Shown: positions 17,467-27,026 of the stretch, in pieces
Layout: each line of letters begins with the position of its first letter
Position numbering within the stretch: the stretch's first letter is position 1
Assembly: GCA_000063505.1 (NCBI GenBank)
Contig: CT971583.1
Span: forward strand, 1,333,918-1,397,917
Origin: Synechococcus sp. WH 7803
Lineage (GTDB): Bacteria; Cyanobacteriota; Cyanobacteriia; PCC-6307; Cyanobiaceae
Direction: 5' to 3'
Length of the DNA stretch: 64,000 nt
Program-made: the position numbers and the translations under genes
The notes under the pieces: generated by a model
The model's database searches: none
Seen by the model: the letters and a program-made list of their open reading frames with translations, nothing else
What the model was told of the DNA's origin: nothing

Positions 17467-18819
17467 ATGCCCACTCCCCGCATGAGCACTGAGCCGTCCA
17501 ATCGCAAAGGCTTGCTGCTGATTCTTGGTGCCGGAGGCATTGCAGCCGCCGTGGCAATCGCGGCACCGGGTCTGGGCCTACCCAGTACAACCTCGTCGTC
17601 GATCACCGACAGCCCGAAAGAGGTCATCGACCAGGTTTGGCAAATTGTTTACCGCGATTATCTGGATTCCACGGGTCAGTATTCACCGGAACGCTGGACA
17701 AGTCTGCGCCGCGACTTGCTGAACAAGAGTTATGCAGGCACCGACGAATCGTATGAAGCGATTCGGGGGATGCTGGCCAGCCTTGACGATCCCTACACGC
17801 GCTTTTTGGACCCGAAAGAGTTCAAACAGATGCAGATCGACACCTCCGGTGAACTCACCGGGGTTGGCATTCAGATCACGCTCGACAAAGACACCAAAGA
17901 AATCGTAGTGGTGTCTCCGATCGAAGGAACCCCAGCATCGAAAGCCGGTGTTCAACCCAAGGACGTGATCGTTTCGATCGATGGCGAATCCACCAAGGGG
18001 ATGACCACCGAGGACGCGGTGAAGCTGATCCGCGGCCAGGAAGGGAGTGAAGTTACCCTCGGACTGCGCCGCAAGGGGGAAGTGGTCACGGTTCCCCTGA
18101 AGCGAGCACGCATTGAAATCAACGCTGTCGAGAGTCGGCTGAACACAGGGTCCGATGGCACCAAGGTCGGGTATATCCGTCTGAAACAGTTCAATGCCAA
18201 AGCCTCCCGGGAGATGAGAACTGCCATCCGGGAGCTTGAGAAACAGGGTGCCCAAGGATTTGTTCTCGATCTGCGCAGCAATCCCGGCGGCCTCTTGGAG
18301 GCGAGTGTGGACATCGCTCGCCAATGGTTGGACGAAGGCACGATCGTCAGCACCAAAACACGCGACGGCATTCAGGACGTGCGTCGCGCCACAGGCAGTG
18401 CGGTCACCGACCGCCCCGTCGTGGTGCTTGTGAACGAGGGATCCGCCAGTGCCAGTGAAATTCTCTCGGGTGCCCTGCAGGACAACAACCGTGCTGTGCT
18501 GGTCGGTCAGAAAACCTTCGGCAAGGGTCTTGTGCAGTCGGTCCGGGGACTCTCCGATGGTTCAGGACTCACTGTCACGATTGCCAAATACCTCACCCCG
18601 AAAGGCACAGACATCCATAAAAACGGGATCCGCCCCGATGTTCCCGTCGAACTGAGCGAAGAGGAAATTCAATCGCTCACTGTTGAACAGCTGGGGACGG
18701 GGAAAGACAGTCAGTACAGAACGGCAGAGACCACGCTGATCAAGGCCCTGCGCTCTCCGGAGAGGGGCCAGGCCTACCGGCCTGGCAGCGCCAATCTGCA
18801 ATCAGCTCTTCGGCGGTAG
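17467..18819 (+). CDS. ctpA: carboxyl-terminal processing protease, S41 family (CtpA-like)
   Basis: 450 residues: N-terminal membrane/signal segment (about 15-38), a PDZ domain (about 130-195, opening GVGIQI), and the S41 catalytic core. The catalytic serine is Ser328 in GSASASE and the general-base lysine is Lys353 in TFGKGLVQ; their 25-residue spacing equals that of plant/algal D1 protease. CtpA trims the D1 precursor of photosystem II in the lumen; cyanobacteria carry paralogues (CtpB, CtpC), so the exact paralogue is uncertain. Its 3' end overlaps the convergent next gene by 46 bp. Confidence 0.9.
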   Translation: MPTPRMSTEPSNRKGLLLILGAGGIAAAVAIAAPGLGLPSTTSSSITDSPKEVIDQVWQIVYRDYLDSTGQYSPERWTSLRRDLLNKSYAGTDESYEAIRGMLASLDDPYTRFLDPKEFKQMQIDTSGELTGVGIQITLDKDTKEIVVVSPIEGTPASKAGVQPKDVIVSIDGESTKGMTTEDAVKLIRGQEGSEVTLGLRRKGEVVTVPLKRARIEINAVESRLNTGSDGTKVGYIRLKQFNAKASREMRTAIRELEKQGAQGFVLDLRSNPGGLLEASVDIARQWLDEGTIVSTKTRDGIQDVRRATGSAVTDRPVVVLVNEGSASASEILSGALQDNNRAVLVGQKTFGKGLVQSVRGLSDGSGLTVTIAKYLTPKGTDIHKNGIRPDVPVELSEEEIQSLTVEQLGTGKDSQYRTAETTLIKALRSPERGQAYRPGSANLQSALRR

Positions 18820-19304
18820 GGATAGAGACCGAAACCCTCCTGCTCACTGCGACTGCCGCCGAAACGCGGTCGCTCACTGGCGGGAACAACGGCTGAATAA
18901 GGAGAGGTGGGCCTTGTTTCTCGAATCCGGCTCACCATCGTTTTGCAGCCACCAGCGGCACGAATGGCTTGATCAACCCGGCTGAGAGGAATGCGCTGTC
19001 CCCACTGAGAATCCCAACCCCAGGCATCACCCTGACGACTCAGCATGGTGAGCGCCTGATGACGGCTGAGCTGTCCCTCACGCAAAAGGCAAGTCACCGT
19101 GGCCAAAGAGGCCAGTTGCAAAGAGGAGGTCTGGCCAGCGGGGGACAGCACGGGGCGTGAACGGCGAGGTACCAGCACCGGTGCCGTTGGCACACCGATG
19201 CCGGCCGGAAAACCGCCAGCGGGCATGGCCACGGGCAGGCCGCTTCCGCCACCGGCGAACTGGCCGAGCGCGGCCATGGCAAGTTGCATGAGAACTGAAT
19301 TCAT
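18774..19304 (-). CDS. conserved-looking hypothetical protein, 176 aa
   Basis: Start taken at ATG 19304 (MNSVLMQLAMAALGQF). The first ~50 residues are Gly/Ala/Pro rich and hydrophobic (GGGSGLPVAMPAGGFP), possibly a secretion or membrane element. The middle LATVTCLLREGQLSRHQALTM and SRVDQAIRAAGGC appear to be a compact helical domain; the tail is Arg-rich. The last 46 bp are also the end of ctpA on the other strand. Family not recognised, function unknown. Confidence 0.5.
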   Translation of the reverse strand: MNSVLMQLAMAALGQFAGGGSGLPVAMPAGGFPAGIGVPTAPVLVPRRSRPVLSPAGQTSSLQLASLATVTCLLREGQLSRHQALTMLSRQGDAWGWDSQWGQRIPLSRVDQAIRAAGGCKTMVSRIRETRPTSPYSAVVPASERPRFGGSRSEQEGFGLYPYRRRADCRLALPGR

Positions 19305-19354
19305 TCGATCAAGAGGACAAAAGAACAGGGTGAGCAGGTAGGCAGTGCAAACGC

Positions 19355-19840
19355 CTAAACACGAATCTGCGATCCGCAATACCGGTCAAACAGCCGGAGA
19401 ACCTGCTGGGGAGGAAGCTTTGCCGTGTACCTGGCTTCCAGCTCCGCCAGTTGCTGATTCCGGGGGTAGGCACGCATGGAACGAAATTCGGAGGGGTGAT
19501 TGCGCATCAGAGCGGCCGCCATCGAACGGTGATGCCGCTGGTCGGTGATCGGTCCACCAGCGCACGTCTGCATGCGATGGGTGGCTTCATGGGCCAGGGT
19601 GTCCCACACCTGAGAGGGTGTCTGATGCGATCGGCAGACCACGAGGGTGTCACTTCTGGGGTGGTACAGGCCCTGCAAACCGCGACGGGAACAGTCCTGC
19701 TGAACAACACGCACCCCGGCGCGGGTCAGCCTTCCCCGCAGGGCATCAATGGCTTCCCAGGATGTCGCGTGAGCGGGCAGAACACCCAGAACAACTACAG
19801 AAACACCGCCGAACCAAAGGGCCAGACACCTTGAAGGCAT
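19355..19840 (-). CDS. exported protein with HExxH zinc-protease signature
   Basis: 161 residues from ATG 19840: signal peptide MPSRCLALWFGGVSVVVLGV to about ALPAHA, then a compact domain with LAHEATHRMQTC, where His84-Glu85-x-x-His88 is a zincin motif. Four cysteines (at about 50, 69, 93 and near the C-terminus) suggest disulfides in the periplasm. A third zinc ligand is not obvious; His residues at QRHHRS are candidates. Predicted metallopeptidase-like; activity unproven. It lies 50 bp upstream of the 176-aa gene in the same direction. Confidence 0.6.
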   Translation of the reverse strand: MPSRCLALWFGGVSVVVLGVLPAHATSWEAIDALRGRLTRAGVRVVQQDCSRRGLQGLYHPRSDTLVVCRSHQTPSQVWDTLAHEATHRMQTCAGGPITDQRHHRSMAAALMRNHPSEFRSMRAYPRNQQLAELEARYTAKLPPQQVLRLFDRYCGSQIRV

Positions 19841-19886
19841 GGTGAGGGACCGCAACAAGGGACCCATCCACCCTCGGACGATGCAT

Positions 19887-19920
19887 TAAAAAAACCATCA
19901 CCCAACTGGGTGATGGTTCT
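19887..19920 (-). terminator. rho-independent terminator after the 54-aa membrane protein gene
   Basis: Perfect stem AACCATCACCC (19893-19903) with GGGTGATGGTT (19908-19918) and a 4-base loop. Reading the minus strand, it is followed by a run of seven T (19892-19886). It sits 36 bp after the stop of the small gene at 19956-20120, separating it from the HExxH gene. Confidence 0.8.
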
Positions 19921-19955
19921 GACGGAATATGACTGACCCGTGAAAAGCGAACGGT

Positions 19956-20120
19956 TCAGGCGATCGGTTGCATCAAGCCACCGCCAGGGCTCGAATCATC
20001 ATCGTCGTTTTGGGAATCGTCTTGCCACAAGGCATAAACACCAAGGGCGGCAGCTCCAACAAGGCTCGACAGCAGGCCAAGGGAGCCCGCGGAACTGATC
20101 GGATCGATGAATTCGCCCAT
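19956..20120 (-). CDS. small single-span membrane protein, 54 aa
   Basis: From ATG 20120 the product is MGEFIDPISSAGSLGLLSSL... with one hydrophobic span (LGLLSSLVGAAALGVYALW) and an acidic tail (DDSQNDDDDSS). AAAGGGAA precedes the start as a Shine-Dalgarno sequence and a strong terminator follows, which together support a real, independently transcribed gene. A longer frame from 20195 lacks this support. Function unknown; small membrane proteins of this kind are frequent in picocyanobacteria. Confidence 0.65.
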   Translation of the reverse strand: MGEFIDPISSAGSLGLLSSLVGAAALGVYALWQDDSQNDDDDSSPGGGLMQPIA

Positions 20121-20185
20121 GGTTCCCTTTATCTGAGAACCACTGTAACGAAGAATTGCGCAATGTGTCGGGACTTTCTCATGTT

Positions 20186-20209
20186 CCTGGGGCACAGCGA
20201 CGCCCCAGG
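20186..20209. terminator. GC-rich hairpin just after mfd
   Basis: CCTGGGGC (20186-20193) pairs with GCCCCAGG (20202-20209) around an 8-base loop, 3 bp beyond the mfd stop. No T-run follows on the minus strand, so it may be an mRNA 3'-end stabiliser or an inefficient terminator. Confidence 0.45.
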
Positions 20210-20211
20210 GT

Positions 20212-23200
20212 TCAAACGCTGAGAACAGCCTCGTTGCGTTCCTTCTGCTGTTGCTCGCGCTGTTCGGTGGTCAAACCATCAACTCCCGGGATCTGAGCCG
20301 CCATCTGCTCCAGCCAACCCTTGAGCTCGTCGAGCTGTTTGTCCATCGGCAAAACCCCAAGCCCGCGGGCCAGCACCTTGGCCGACGCGCCTGTTCCGGT
20401 CTGGTACACCAAGCGGCCGTGGAGATGCTGAGGCAAGCCCTGGCGAAGAAGCCTGAAGGCAGGCTCTTCCATGGGCGTCTCCAGAGCGATGTTGGGCTTC
20501 TCCGGACGGATGCGGGAAAAACCGCAGCGCTTGGCCAGAAGCTTCAGATTCATGAGCTGCAGCAAGGACTGAACCGGTCCTGGCAGCGCGCCATAACGGT
20601 CGGCCCAGAGCGCAGCCAGTTCCACGAGTTCATCACCGCTGAGGCATTCCGCTGCAGCCCGATACGCAGCCATCTTCTCGTCAGCATCGGTGATCCAGTC
20701 CGCAGGAATGAAGGCTGTGACCTGGAGATCCACCTGGGTGTCATCCACAGAAGGAATGTCTTGCCCTTGGATCTCCGCCAAAGACTCCTGCAACATCTCC
20801 ATGTAGAGATCGAAGCCGATCGCTTCCATCTGTCCGCTCTGCTCCACACCCAGCAGGTTGCCGACGCCGCGAATCTCCATATCGCGCATGGCCAATTGAT
20901 AACCACTTCCCAACTGAGCGAATTCCTGAATCGCCCGCAGTCGCTGACGCGCTGCCTCACTCAACGAGGCATTGCCGGGATAGAACAACCAGGCATGCGC
21001 CTGAATGCCACTGCGACCCACCCGTCCGCGCAACTGATACAGCTGGGCGAGTCCGAAGCGATGGGCATCCTCGATGAGAATCGTGTTGACCCGAGGAATG
21101 TCGAGACCGCTTTCCACGATCGTGGTGCAAAGCATCACATCGGCTTCACCTCCGTTGAAGGCCACCATGGCGCTCTCCAGTTCACCCTCAGCCATCTGGC
21201 CGTGGGCCACCAAGAGCTTCAGTCCAGGCAGCATCTGACGCAGCTGAGCGGCCACATCCTCAATGCCTTCCACGCGAGGCACCACGTAGAACACCTGCCC
21301 GCCCCGATCCAGTTCCTGACGAATCGCACTGCGGATCGCCTCTTCATCGAGAGCAGCGAGATGGGTTTTGATCGGACGCCGCAACGGAGGTGGTGTGGTG
21401 ATCAGGCTCATCTCCCTCACACCGGACAGACTCATGTAGAGCGTGCGCGGAATCGGTGTTGCTGACAGCGTGAGCACGTCAACGTCCTTGCGCAGAGCTT
21501 TGATCTTCTCCTTCTGGTTCACGCCGAAGCGCTGCTCTTCATCCACCACAAGAAGACCAAGCTTGTCGAATGCTGTGCTTTTGCTGAGCAACTGATGGGT
21601 GCCCACCACAGCATCGATGGTGCCTTTCTTCAATCCCTCGAGAATGGACTTGCGTTCGCCGGCCGTACGGAACCGGTTCAGCAGAGCCACCTTGATCGGA
21701 TACGGAGCGAACCGTTCGGAGAGGGTGCGCCAGTGCTGCTGGGCCAGCACCGTGGTGGGGGCGAGCATGGCCACCTGACGTCCTGCGGTGATGGCTTTGA
21801 AGATCGCCCGAATCGCCACCTCGGTCTTGCCAAAGCCCACATCACCACACACCAGCCGGTCCATCGGTTGAGACTTCTCCATGTCTTTCTTGACCTCGGC
21901 CGTGGCCTTGAGCTGGTCGGGCGTTGGTTCATAGGGGAATGACTCCTCAAGCTCGCTCTGCCAAGGACCATCCACCGGAAAGGCGAACCCAGGGGCCTGA
22001 TGGCGCTCGGCATAGAGCTTCACCAGATCAAGCGCCACTTTGCGCAGAGCCTTACTGGCCCGTTCCTTGGCTTTCACCCAGGCCGAACCGCCCATCTTGC
22101 TGAGTTGAGGGGGAGCATCGCTGTTGGCCCGGTACCGGCCCAGACTTCCCAACTGGTCGGCTGCCACCCGCAAAATGCCGTCGGCGTACTGCACGACGAG
22201 GTAGTCGCGCACCTCGCCACTGATGGCGAGCTTTTCGAGTTTCTGAAAGCGACCGATGCCGTGGTTGCGATGCACCACAAAATCGCCGGGGCGCATTTTG
22301 TTGGGATCCACGGTGCGACTGGCCGCCTTGCGCCGCCGCCGCACATATCCCGTGCTGGTGAGTGTCTGCTGGCCGAAGAATTCGCGGTCGGTGATCAGAA
22401 CAACACGCCAGGCGGGCAACTGCAGTCCCTCGAGATCAGCGGTGCCGCGGGTTTTCAGGGCCACCGGTGTGCTCTGCTCAACCAAGCGTTCAATCGCCCC
22501 GGCATCGGCCGCATTGGGAACGAAACGACTGATGCAGTCGTGTTCTTCGAGCAGGGCAACGGCACGACTGGGCTGGGCCGACAGCAGCCAGACCGCTTGC
22601 TTCTGCTGCTGATAGCCCTTGATCAGCTCGCCAAGCTTGCCGAACTGATTGGGATACGCCGGCACCGGCCGGCTGTTGAGATCAAAGGCATTGGGATGGT
22701 CGTCCTGCTCCTGGAGCTCCGCCAAATCGAACCCATGGAAGGCAGAGGCCAGAGCCATGGCCTGATCGATGGAACGGTGGAGTCTTGGCAACGGCAGGCC
22801 GAGATCGCCGCGATGCTCCTCGGCGTGATCAAACCATTGCTCACCATGGGAGCGTCCATGGCGGCGCTCATCAATGGCAACGCAACACGCTGCAGGCAAA
22901 TAATCGAGAAGTGACGCGGGTTCCTGCCAGGCCAGCCCGAGCAACCGGCGCATGCCTTCCGGGGTGCCGCCTTCGAGAAGCTCATTGAGAGCCTGATCAC
23001 TGAGAAGCTGATCCAGTCCATCGGGCATCGACTCGCGCAGGGCTTCAGCGATGAGGGGGCTGAAGCCAGTCGGGGTCAACCGCAGGCTGTCGATCGGATC
23101 CAGGGATCGCTGGCTGGCGGGGTCGAACTCCCTGAGTTTGTCGAGTTCATCGCCGAAGAACTCAAGCCGCACCGGGAGCTCACTGCTCACCGGAAATACA

Positions 23201-23754
23201 TCAACGATGTCCCCGCGCCGACTCCAGGTTCCTTCCTGGTCGATTGTCGACACCCGCTCATATCCCAGTTGGCTAAGAGACACGGCCAACGCCTCCAGGT
23301 CGATGCTGTCGCCTTTGCGCAGGGTGCGGCAGCGGTCAGCGAGAACCTGCGGCGGCGGGAGGTGGGGCTGAAGGCAACGCTCTGTGGCCACGATCGCCAG
23401 GTCGCGGCTTTGCCCCTCCACCTGCAATTCGCTGAGCACCTGCAGCTGTCCCCAGGTGATCTCACTGGTGGGATCGAAGGGTTCGTAGGGGGAGCCTTCG
23501 CTGGTGGGATACAGCTGGGCACTGCGCCACCCCATCAGCTCAAGCAGCGCAGTCCAGCGACCGGCCTCCTCCAGGGTGGGCACCACCACCAGCAGGGGCC
23601 GGTCTTGATGGCGGGCCATGGCACTGGCCACCAAAGCGCGGGCAGCGCGACCAGCGCCACGCAGCAACAAGCGATCAGAGCGCTCGATCCGCTCACACAG
23701 TTCACCGCTCAGCGCCGAGGTCTGAAGCAGACGCACCAGGGAGCTGAGGGGCAT
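20212..23754 (-). CDS. mfd: transcription-repair coupling factor Mfd
   Basis: 1180 residues from ATG 23754 ([19 protein letters not shown]); a longer frame to 24291 was rejected because it runs antisense through two other genes and exceeds family length. Layout: UvrB-like N-terminal modules, RNA-polymerase-interacting domain opening [16 protein letters not shown] (about 488-503), then RecG-like translocase with Walker A GDVGFGKT (about 640), DEEQRFG (about 736) and QLRGRVGRS motif VI, and the C-terminal TRCF domain. Removes stalled RNA polymerase at lesions and recruits UvrA to the transcribed strand. Confidence 0.96.
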   Translation of the reverse strand: MPLSSLVRLLQTSALSGELCERIERSDRLLLRGAGRAARALVASAMARHQDRPLLVVVPTLEEAGRWTALLELMGWRSAQLYPTSEGSPYEPFDPTSEITWGQLQVLSELQVEGQSRDLAIVATERCLQPHLPPPQVLADRCRTLRKGDSIDLEALAVSLSQLGYERVSTIDQEGTWSRRGDIVDVFPVSSELPVRLEFFGDELDKLREFDPASQRSLDPIDSLRLTPTGFSPLIAEALRESMPDGLDQLLSDQALNELLEGGTPEGMRRLLGLAWQEPASLLDYLPAACCVAIDERRHGRSHGEQWFDHAEEHRGDLGLPLPRLHRSIDQAMALASAFHGFDLAELQEQDDHPNAFDLNSRPVPAYPNQFGKLGELIKGYQQQKQAVWLLSAQPSRAVALLEEHDCISRFVPNAADAGAIERLVEQSTPVALKTRGTADLEGLQLPAWRVVLITDREFFGQQTLTSTGYVRRRRKAASRTVDPNKMRPGDFVVHRNHGIGRFQKLEKLAISGEVRDYLVVQYADGILRVAADQLGSLGRYRANSDAPPQLSKMGGSAWVKAKERASKALRKVALDLVKLYAERHQAPGFAFPVDGPWQSELEESFPYEPTPDQLKATAEVKKDMEKSQPMDRLVCGDVGFGKTEVAIRAIFKAITAGRQVAMLAPTTVLAQQHWRTLSERFAPYPIKVALLNRFRTAGERKSILEGLKKGTIDAVVGTHQLLSKSTAFDKLGLLVVDEEQRFGVNQKEKIKALRKDVDVLTLSATPIPRTLYMSLSGVREMSLITTPPPLRRPIKTHLAALDEEAIRSAIRQELDRGGQVFYVVPRVEGIEDVAAQLRQMLPGLKLLVAHGQMAEGELESAMVAFNGGEADVMLCTTIVESGLDIPRVNTILIEDAHRFGLAQLYQLRGRVGRSGIQAHAWLFYPGNASLSEAARQRLRAIQEFAQLGSGYQLAMRDMEIRGVGNLLGVEQSGQMEAIGFDLYMEMLQESLAEIQGQDIPSVDDTQVDLQVTAFIPADWITDADEKMAAYRAAAECLSGDELVELAALWADRYGALPGPVQSLLQLMNLKLLAKRCGFSRIRPEKPNIALETPMEEPAFRLLRQGLPQHLHGRLVYQTGTGASAKVLARGLGVLPMDKQLDELKGWLEQMAAQIPGVDGLTTEQREQQQKERNEAVLSV

Positions 23755-23832
23755 GGCGTGACCACGAGCGGCAACGCATGATTGTCGCAATCCACTGCAC
23801 GGTTTCGTGCGCTGCACCAGGCTCTGCGTCCT

Positions 23833-24072
23833 ATGCCCCGCTACCGCTGCCCCGAATGCTGTTGCGGTCCTGCGATCGTTCTCCATCCCCCGAAAGGGTC
23901 CGTGCCGGTGTGTGCCCGCTGCAACACCGTGATGGAGCGCCAACCGCTGGTGCGCCCAGGACCTCTGCTGGTGTTGCTCACGGTTGGTTCGGCTTTGATC
24001 GCCATCTCCATCCCCGCCCTGCTCACCCCGCCCCCGCCACCCCGACCGGCGGCGTCCCAAACCACAACCTGA
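23833..24072 (+). CDS. small zinc-ribbon membrane protein, 79 aa
   Basis: From ATG 23833 (MPRYRCPECCCGPAI). Two cysteine pairs, CPECCC near the N-terminus and VCARC about 20 residues later, make a plausible zinc ribbon. A hydrophobic span follows (LLVLLTVGSALIAISIPALL), then a Pro-rich tail. Divergent from mfd with 78 bp between starts. The ribbon probably faces the cytoplasm; function unknown. Confidence 0.6.
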   Translation: MPRYRCPECCCGPAIVLHPPKGSVPVCARCNTVMERQPLVRPGPLLVLLTVGSALIAISIPALLTPPPPPRPAASQTTT

Positions 24073-24114
24073 CGGCCGATGGGCTGCTAAGGAAGACCGA
24101 GAGATCGAGAGACC

Positions 24115-24654
24115 ATGGGCGACAACCGCACACCGCTCCGCAAAGCGCGGTTGGAGCGTCGTTTCGAGACTGCAATCTGGAGGTTTCGCCTGATCACGCT
24201 CATTCCTGTGGTGATGAGCCTGATCGGCAGCGTCAGTTGCTTCGTGCTTGGCACCTACGAGGAACTCACAGTGCTCGGGAAGGTGGTGCAAGGGCAGTTC
24301 ACTTACGCCAACAGCACGCTGTTAATCGGCAAGGTGGTGGGTGGAATTGATTTCTACCTGATCGGAATAGCCCTGCTGATTTTCGGCTATGGCATCTACG
24401 AGCTGATTATTTCCGACATCGATGTTCGCCAGCAGGACAACTCCCAAGAACGGCGCAATCTGCTCAACATCGAATCCCTTGATGGGCTGAAGCAGAAACT
24501 CACCAAGGTGATCATCGTGGCCCTGATCGTGACCGCCTTCAAGCTGATGGTGAGCTTCGAGGTGAAAACCATCACCGAACTCCTGCAGTACTGCGCAGGG
24601 GTGCTGATGCTGGCCTTCAGTGCCTATTTGATCGGTCGCACGGGCAAGCACTGA
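24115..24654 (+). CDS. UPF0114/YqhA-family membrane protein
   Basis: 179 residues. Begins with a basic cytoplasmic stretch and ERRFETAIWRFRLITLIPVV, which is characteristic of the family, then three to four membrane spans including IDFYLIGIALLIFGYGIYELII and a C-terminal pair. The family has no firmly established biochemical role. AGAGAcc before ATG 24115 is a weak ribosome site. It is followed by a 114-bp gap containing no recognised gene. Confidence 0.8.
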   Translation: MGDNRTPLRKARLERRFETAIWRFRLITLIPVVMSLIGSVSCFVLGTYEELTVLGKVVQGQFTYANSTLLIGKVVGGIDFYLIGIALLIFGYGIYELIISDIDVRQQDNSQERRNLLNIESLDGLKQKLTKVIIVALIVTAFKLMVSFEVKTITELLQYCAGVLMLAFSAYLIGRTGKH

Positions 24655-24768
24655 AACGGGATCTGGGTTTGCATCCCCCGCAAGAGTGAAGCGCGTTCAT
24701 CCCTAGGGGGGAGGCATCCAAAGGCACAGGCAGCGGACGGTGAAGGGGTTCCAACGCCTTGCCAGCAA

Positions 24769-25629
24769 ATGAGCTCCACCACAGCACCAACCCCACCCTG
24801 CCGCCGGCTCGAACGCCTCCAGCGCCGGGAGCAGCACCGCCCAATTCCTGCATCCATCCAAAAGCGCAATGGCCTGGTGTTGCAACACCTGGGGCTGGCT
24901 CACCATGCCGCCAATCAACAGTTGCCCAGGGGCGGTGGCGAGTACGACGACCTCTGCCAGGAAGCTCGTCTTGGACTCGTGAAGAGTTTGGACCGCTTCG
25001 AGCCCTCCCGAGGCCATCAGGTGAGCAGCTACGCGATTCCAAAAGCCACAGGACAGATTCTTCATTACAGGCGCGATCGCTTGCACACCTTGAGGATTCC
25101 TTGGCGGATCAAGGATCTGCACACCCGCGGCATGCGCTTGCAGGAGCAGCGTCTGCAGGCAGGCCAGGCACCCTTCAGCGATGCAGATCTGGCCGCCGCT
25201 CTGGGGGTAGCCCCTCAACGCTGGCAGCTGGCGAAAAGCACCCATCAAGGGCAACGCCTGCTGTCGCTGAACGCACCAGTTCCCAGGGGAGGCCGAACGG
25301 ATGCCACAGAAGCAAGCGAACGGATCGATCTGCTTCCCAGCCCTGAGAGCGAGGCGCAAGACGACCCCCAACACCATTGGTTGCACGAGGCTCTGCAGAG
25401 CCTTGATCCAACCCATCGCCGCTGGCTCTGGTCGCACTGGATCGATGGGATCCCCCTCGGCAAGCTGGCTGAGAGGGAGGGCATGGATCGACGAACCCTC
25501 TCGACAATCATGCGCAACACCCTGCAGCACCTGCGCCGCAGGGCTGCAGCAGCCTTCAGTGCAGCATCCCCAGAAGTGCTACCGCTGCCATCGCCAGCAG
25601 CGCAGCCCAGGCCGTCTGCAACCCATTAA
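24769..25629 (+). CDS. sigma-70 family RNA polymerase sigma factor (alternative, group 3-like)
   Basis: 286 residues. Region 2 is readable as YDDLCQEARLGLVKSLDRF then SSYAIPKATGQILHYRRDR (about 58-103), region 3 as IPWRIKDLHTRG and the segment after it, and region 4 as WIDGIPLGKLAEREGMDRR (about 220-250). No group 1/2 NCR or long N-terminal region is present, so it is an alternative factor. The regulon cannot be read from sequence. Its last 74 bp overlap the convergent DUF92 gene, so its Pro/Ala-rich C-terminus (SAASPEVLPLPSPAA) may be dispensable. Confidence 0.88.
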   Translation: MSSTTAPTPPCRRLERLQRREQHRPIPASIQKRNGLVLQHLGLAHHAANQQLPRGGGEYDDLCQEARLGLVKSLDRFEPSRGHQVSSYAIPKATGQILHYRRDRLHTLRIPWRIKDLHTRGMRLQEQRLQAGQAPFSDADLAAALGVAPQRWQLAKSTHQGQRLLSLNAPVPRGGRTDATEASERIDLLPSPESEAQDDPQHHWLHEALQSLDPTHRRWLWSHWIDGIPLGKLAEREGMDRRTLSTIMRNTLQHLRRRAAAAFSAASPEVLPLPSPAAQPRPSATH

Positions 25630-26323
25630 CCAGTTCGTTGCTGAGCCAGGGCCATCGGCCCTGGCCAGTGGCCCCCAGCAAACTCTCAAGCAGCGTGGAG
25701 AGCAGTCCAACAACCGACACCAGCACGATGGCGGATGCCGAAGTGAGCAGCCCCAGCAGTGCCATCACCAGGGTCATCAACAAACTTCCCGCCGCACTGG
25801 CAAGGGTTCCCTCCACGCTCACAGCCCCCTCAGTACCGGCCGGCACAGGCCGCAACGTGGTGATCAGCAGGGTGGTGCGCCCCCAACGCTTACCGATTTC
25901 ACTGCCGAACGTATCGGCAAGCTTGGCCGCGAAACTGGCAGCAAAACCGATCAGCAGCAGACGCTCTGATCCAAGCCCGGCGGCAATGAGCATCGCCAGC
26001 ACCAAACCGGTGAAGGCTGAACCCCAGACATTTTCAGGGCCGCGTCGCCCCCCTCTGGCCTCGGCGAGACCCAGATCAAGCTTGCGGGCAAATCCAAGCT
26101 TGGTGACCAGCGAGCCCAAAACCAGGTAGGCCACCACCGCAAGCCAACCGCGCCAACCCAAGGATCCCCAGAGCACCGTGCCCAGAATCCCCGCGTGACA
26201 CCACCCGGCACGCGTCAGCACCGGAAAGCGTTGCGCCACGCTGATCAGAACACCGTTCACCACCAACGCCGTCAGCCAGAGCATCGGCTCCTGGGTTGGA
26301 AAATCTGGCGAAGGAAAAGCCAT
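25556..26323 (-). CDS. DUF92 family membrane protein, VTE6-like phytyl-phosphate kinase
   Basis: 255 residues, about six membrane spans. Family blocks include RRGPENVWGSAFTG and FAAKLADTFGSEIGKRWGR, with the acidic/Gly pattern of CTP-type polyprenol kinases, and RPVPAGTEGAVSVEGT. Plant VTE6 and its Synechocystis homologue phosphorylate phytyl-phosphate, recycling chlorophyll phytol into tocopherol and phylloquinone synthesis; I infer the same here. The 3' 74 bp run antisense to the sigma-factor end. Confidence 0.82.
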   Translation of the reverse strand: MAFPSPDFPTQEPMLWLTALVVNGVLISVAQRFPVLTRAGWCHAGILGTVLWGSLGWRGWLAVVAYLVLGSLVTKLGFARKLDLGLAEARGGRRGPENVWGSAFTGLVLAMLIAAGLGSERLLLIGFAASFAAKLADTFGSEIGKRWGRTTLLITTLRPVPAGTEGAVSVEGTLASAAGSLLMTLVMALLGLLTSASAIVLVSVVGLLSTLLESLLGATGQGRWPWLSNELVNGLQTAWAALLAMAAVALLGMLH

Positions 26324-26406
26324 GGCTTGTGTTGCACTGCCCTAAGCATCAACGCTGGAGGCTGCGCTTGCGCGGATAATCACCAGTGGTGTCACTCCGG
26401 ATCCGC

Positions 26407-26814
26407 ATGGTGCTGCTGCGCAAGGGTTTTTATCTCGAACTCGATACGGGGAAGGCGGCTGAGACTCCAAAGCTTCAGCTCGGCACGGTCAGAACCGTGA
26501 GCGAATCCCCAGACGACGGGGACGACACAGCCGCTGTTGTATCAACGCCAGCGACTGCTGCTGCGGTGGCAGTTCCAGCCACTGGCGGGGTTCAGGCAGC
26601 GTCGACCAGCACCAATGCCAAACCCTCCCTCACCACCGCGGAGGCCATCGCCGCGGAACTGGCTGCTACCGAAGCATCCCGCCCTGCTGTTCAATACGTC
26701 ACCTTCGCTCCAGAAGCCCTCAAACCCGGCTCCAGCATTCAACCTGGCAAGCGCAAGCCCGGACGCAACCTCTCCAATTTCCGCTCCATGGCGTCTGAAA
26801 TGTTCAAGAGCTGA
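26407..26814 (+). CDS. hypothetical Ala/Thr-rich protein, 135 aa
   Basis: From ATG 26407 (MVLLRKGFYLELDTG); upstream GTG starts are less likely. The middle (about 35-85) is low-complexity Ala/Thr/Pro, probably disordered. The end is better defined: QYVTFAPEALKPGSS, then GRNLSNFRSMASEMFKS. The family is likely restricted to picocyanobacteria, but I cannot assign a role. Same direction as the 63-aa gene 20 bp downstream. Confidence 0.55.
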   Translation: MVLLRKGFYLELDTGKAAETPKLQLGTVRTVSESPDDGDDTAAVVSTPATAAAVAVPATGGVQAASTSTNAKPSLTTAEAIAAELAATEASRPAVQYVTFAPEALKPGSSIQPGKRKPGRNLSNFRSMASEMFKS

Positions 26815-26834
26815 CGTTGACCTCACTGTCGAAG

Positions 26835-27026
26835 ATGACCTTGAAATCCAAGCGATCAAATGGCTTTCTGAGCTGGATCGGAGGTGGTGATCGTGCCAAT
26901 CCCGAGGAGACCAAGCCCAGCTCGTCCCGCGAACAACCCCTCACGAGCGCGCGCATCGCCCGTCTGCGCCGGATGGGGGTCAAGGGACGTCAGCTGATGG
27001 ATGCGTACAAGCGTCAGGTGCGCTGA
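26835..27026 (+). CDS. small basic hypothetical protein, 63 aa
   Basis: ATG 26835 (MTLKSKRSNGFLSWIGGGD) preferred over TTG 26817. The end ARIARLRRMGVKGRQLMDAYKRQVR is a strongly basic helix, so RNA or membrane-surface binding is conceivable. It overlaps the convergent rsmE gene by 13 bp. Family not recognised. Confidence 0.45.
   Translation: MTLKSKRSNGFLSWIGGGDRANPEETKPSSSREQPLTSARIARLRRMGVKGRQLMDAYKRQVR

Noticed and set aside
20251-21465. 404-codon open frame antisense to mfd
   Set aside because: Shadow of mfd codon usage, rich in His, Leu and Gln, with no motif.
23755-24291. 179-codon N-terminal extension of mfd
   Set aside because: Runs antisense through the zinc-ribbon and UPF0114 genes, lacks family homology, and [11 protein letters not shown] at 23754 is the expected Mfd start.
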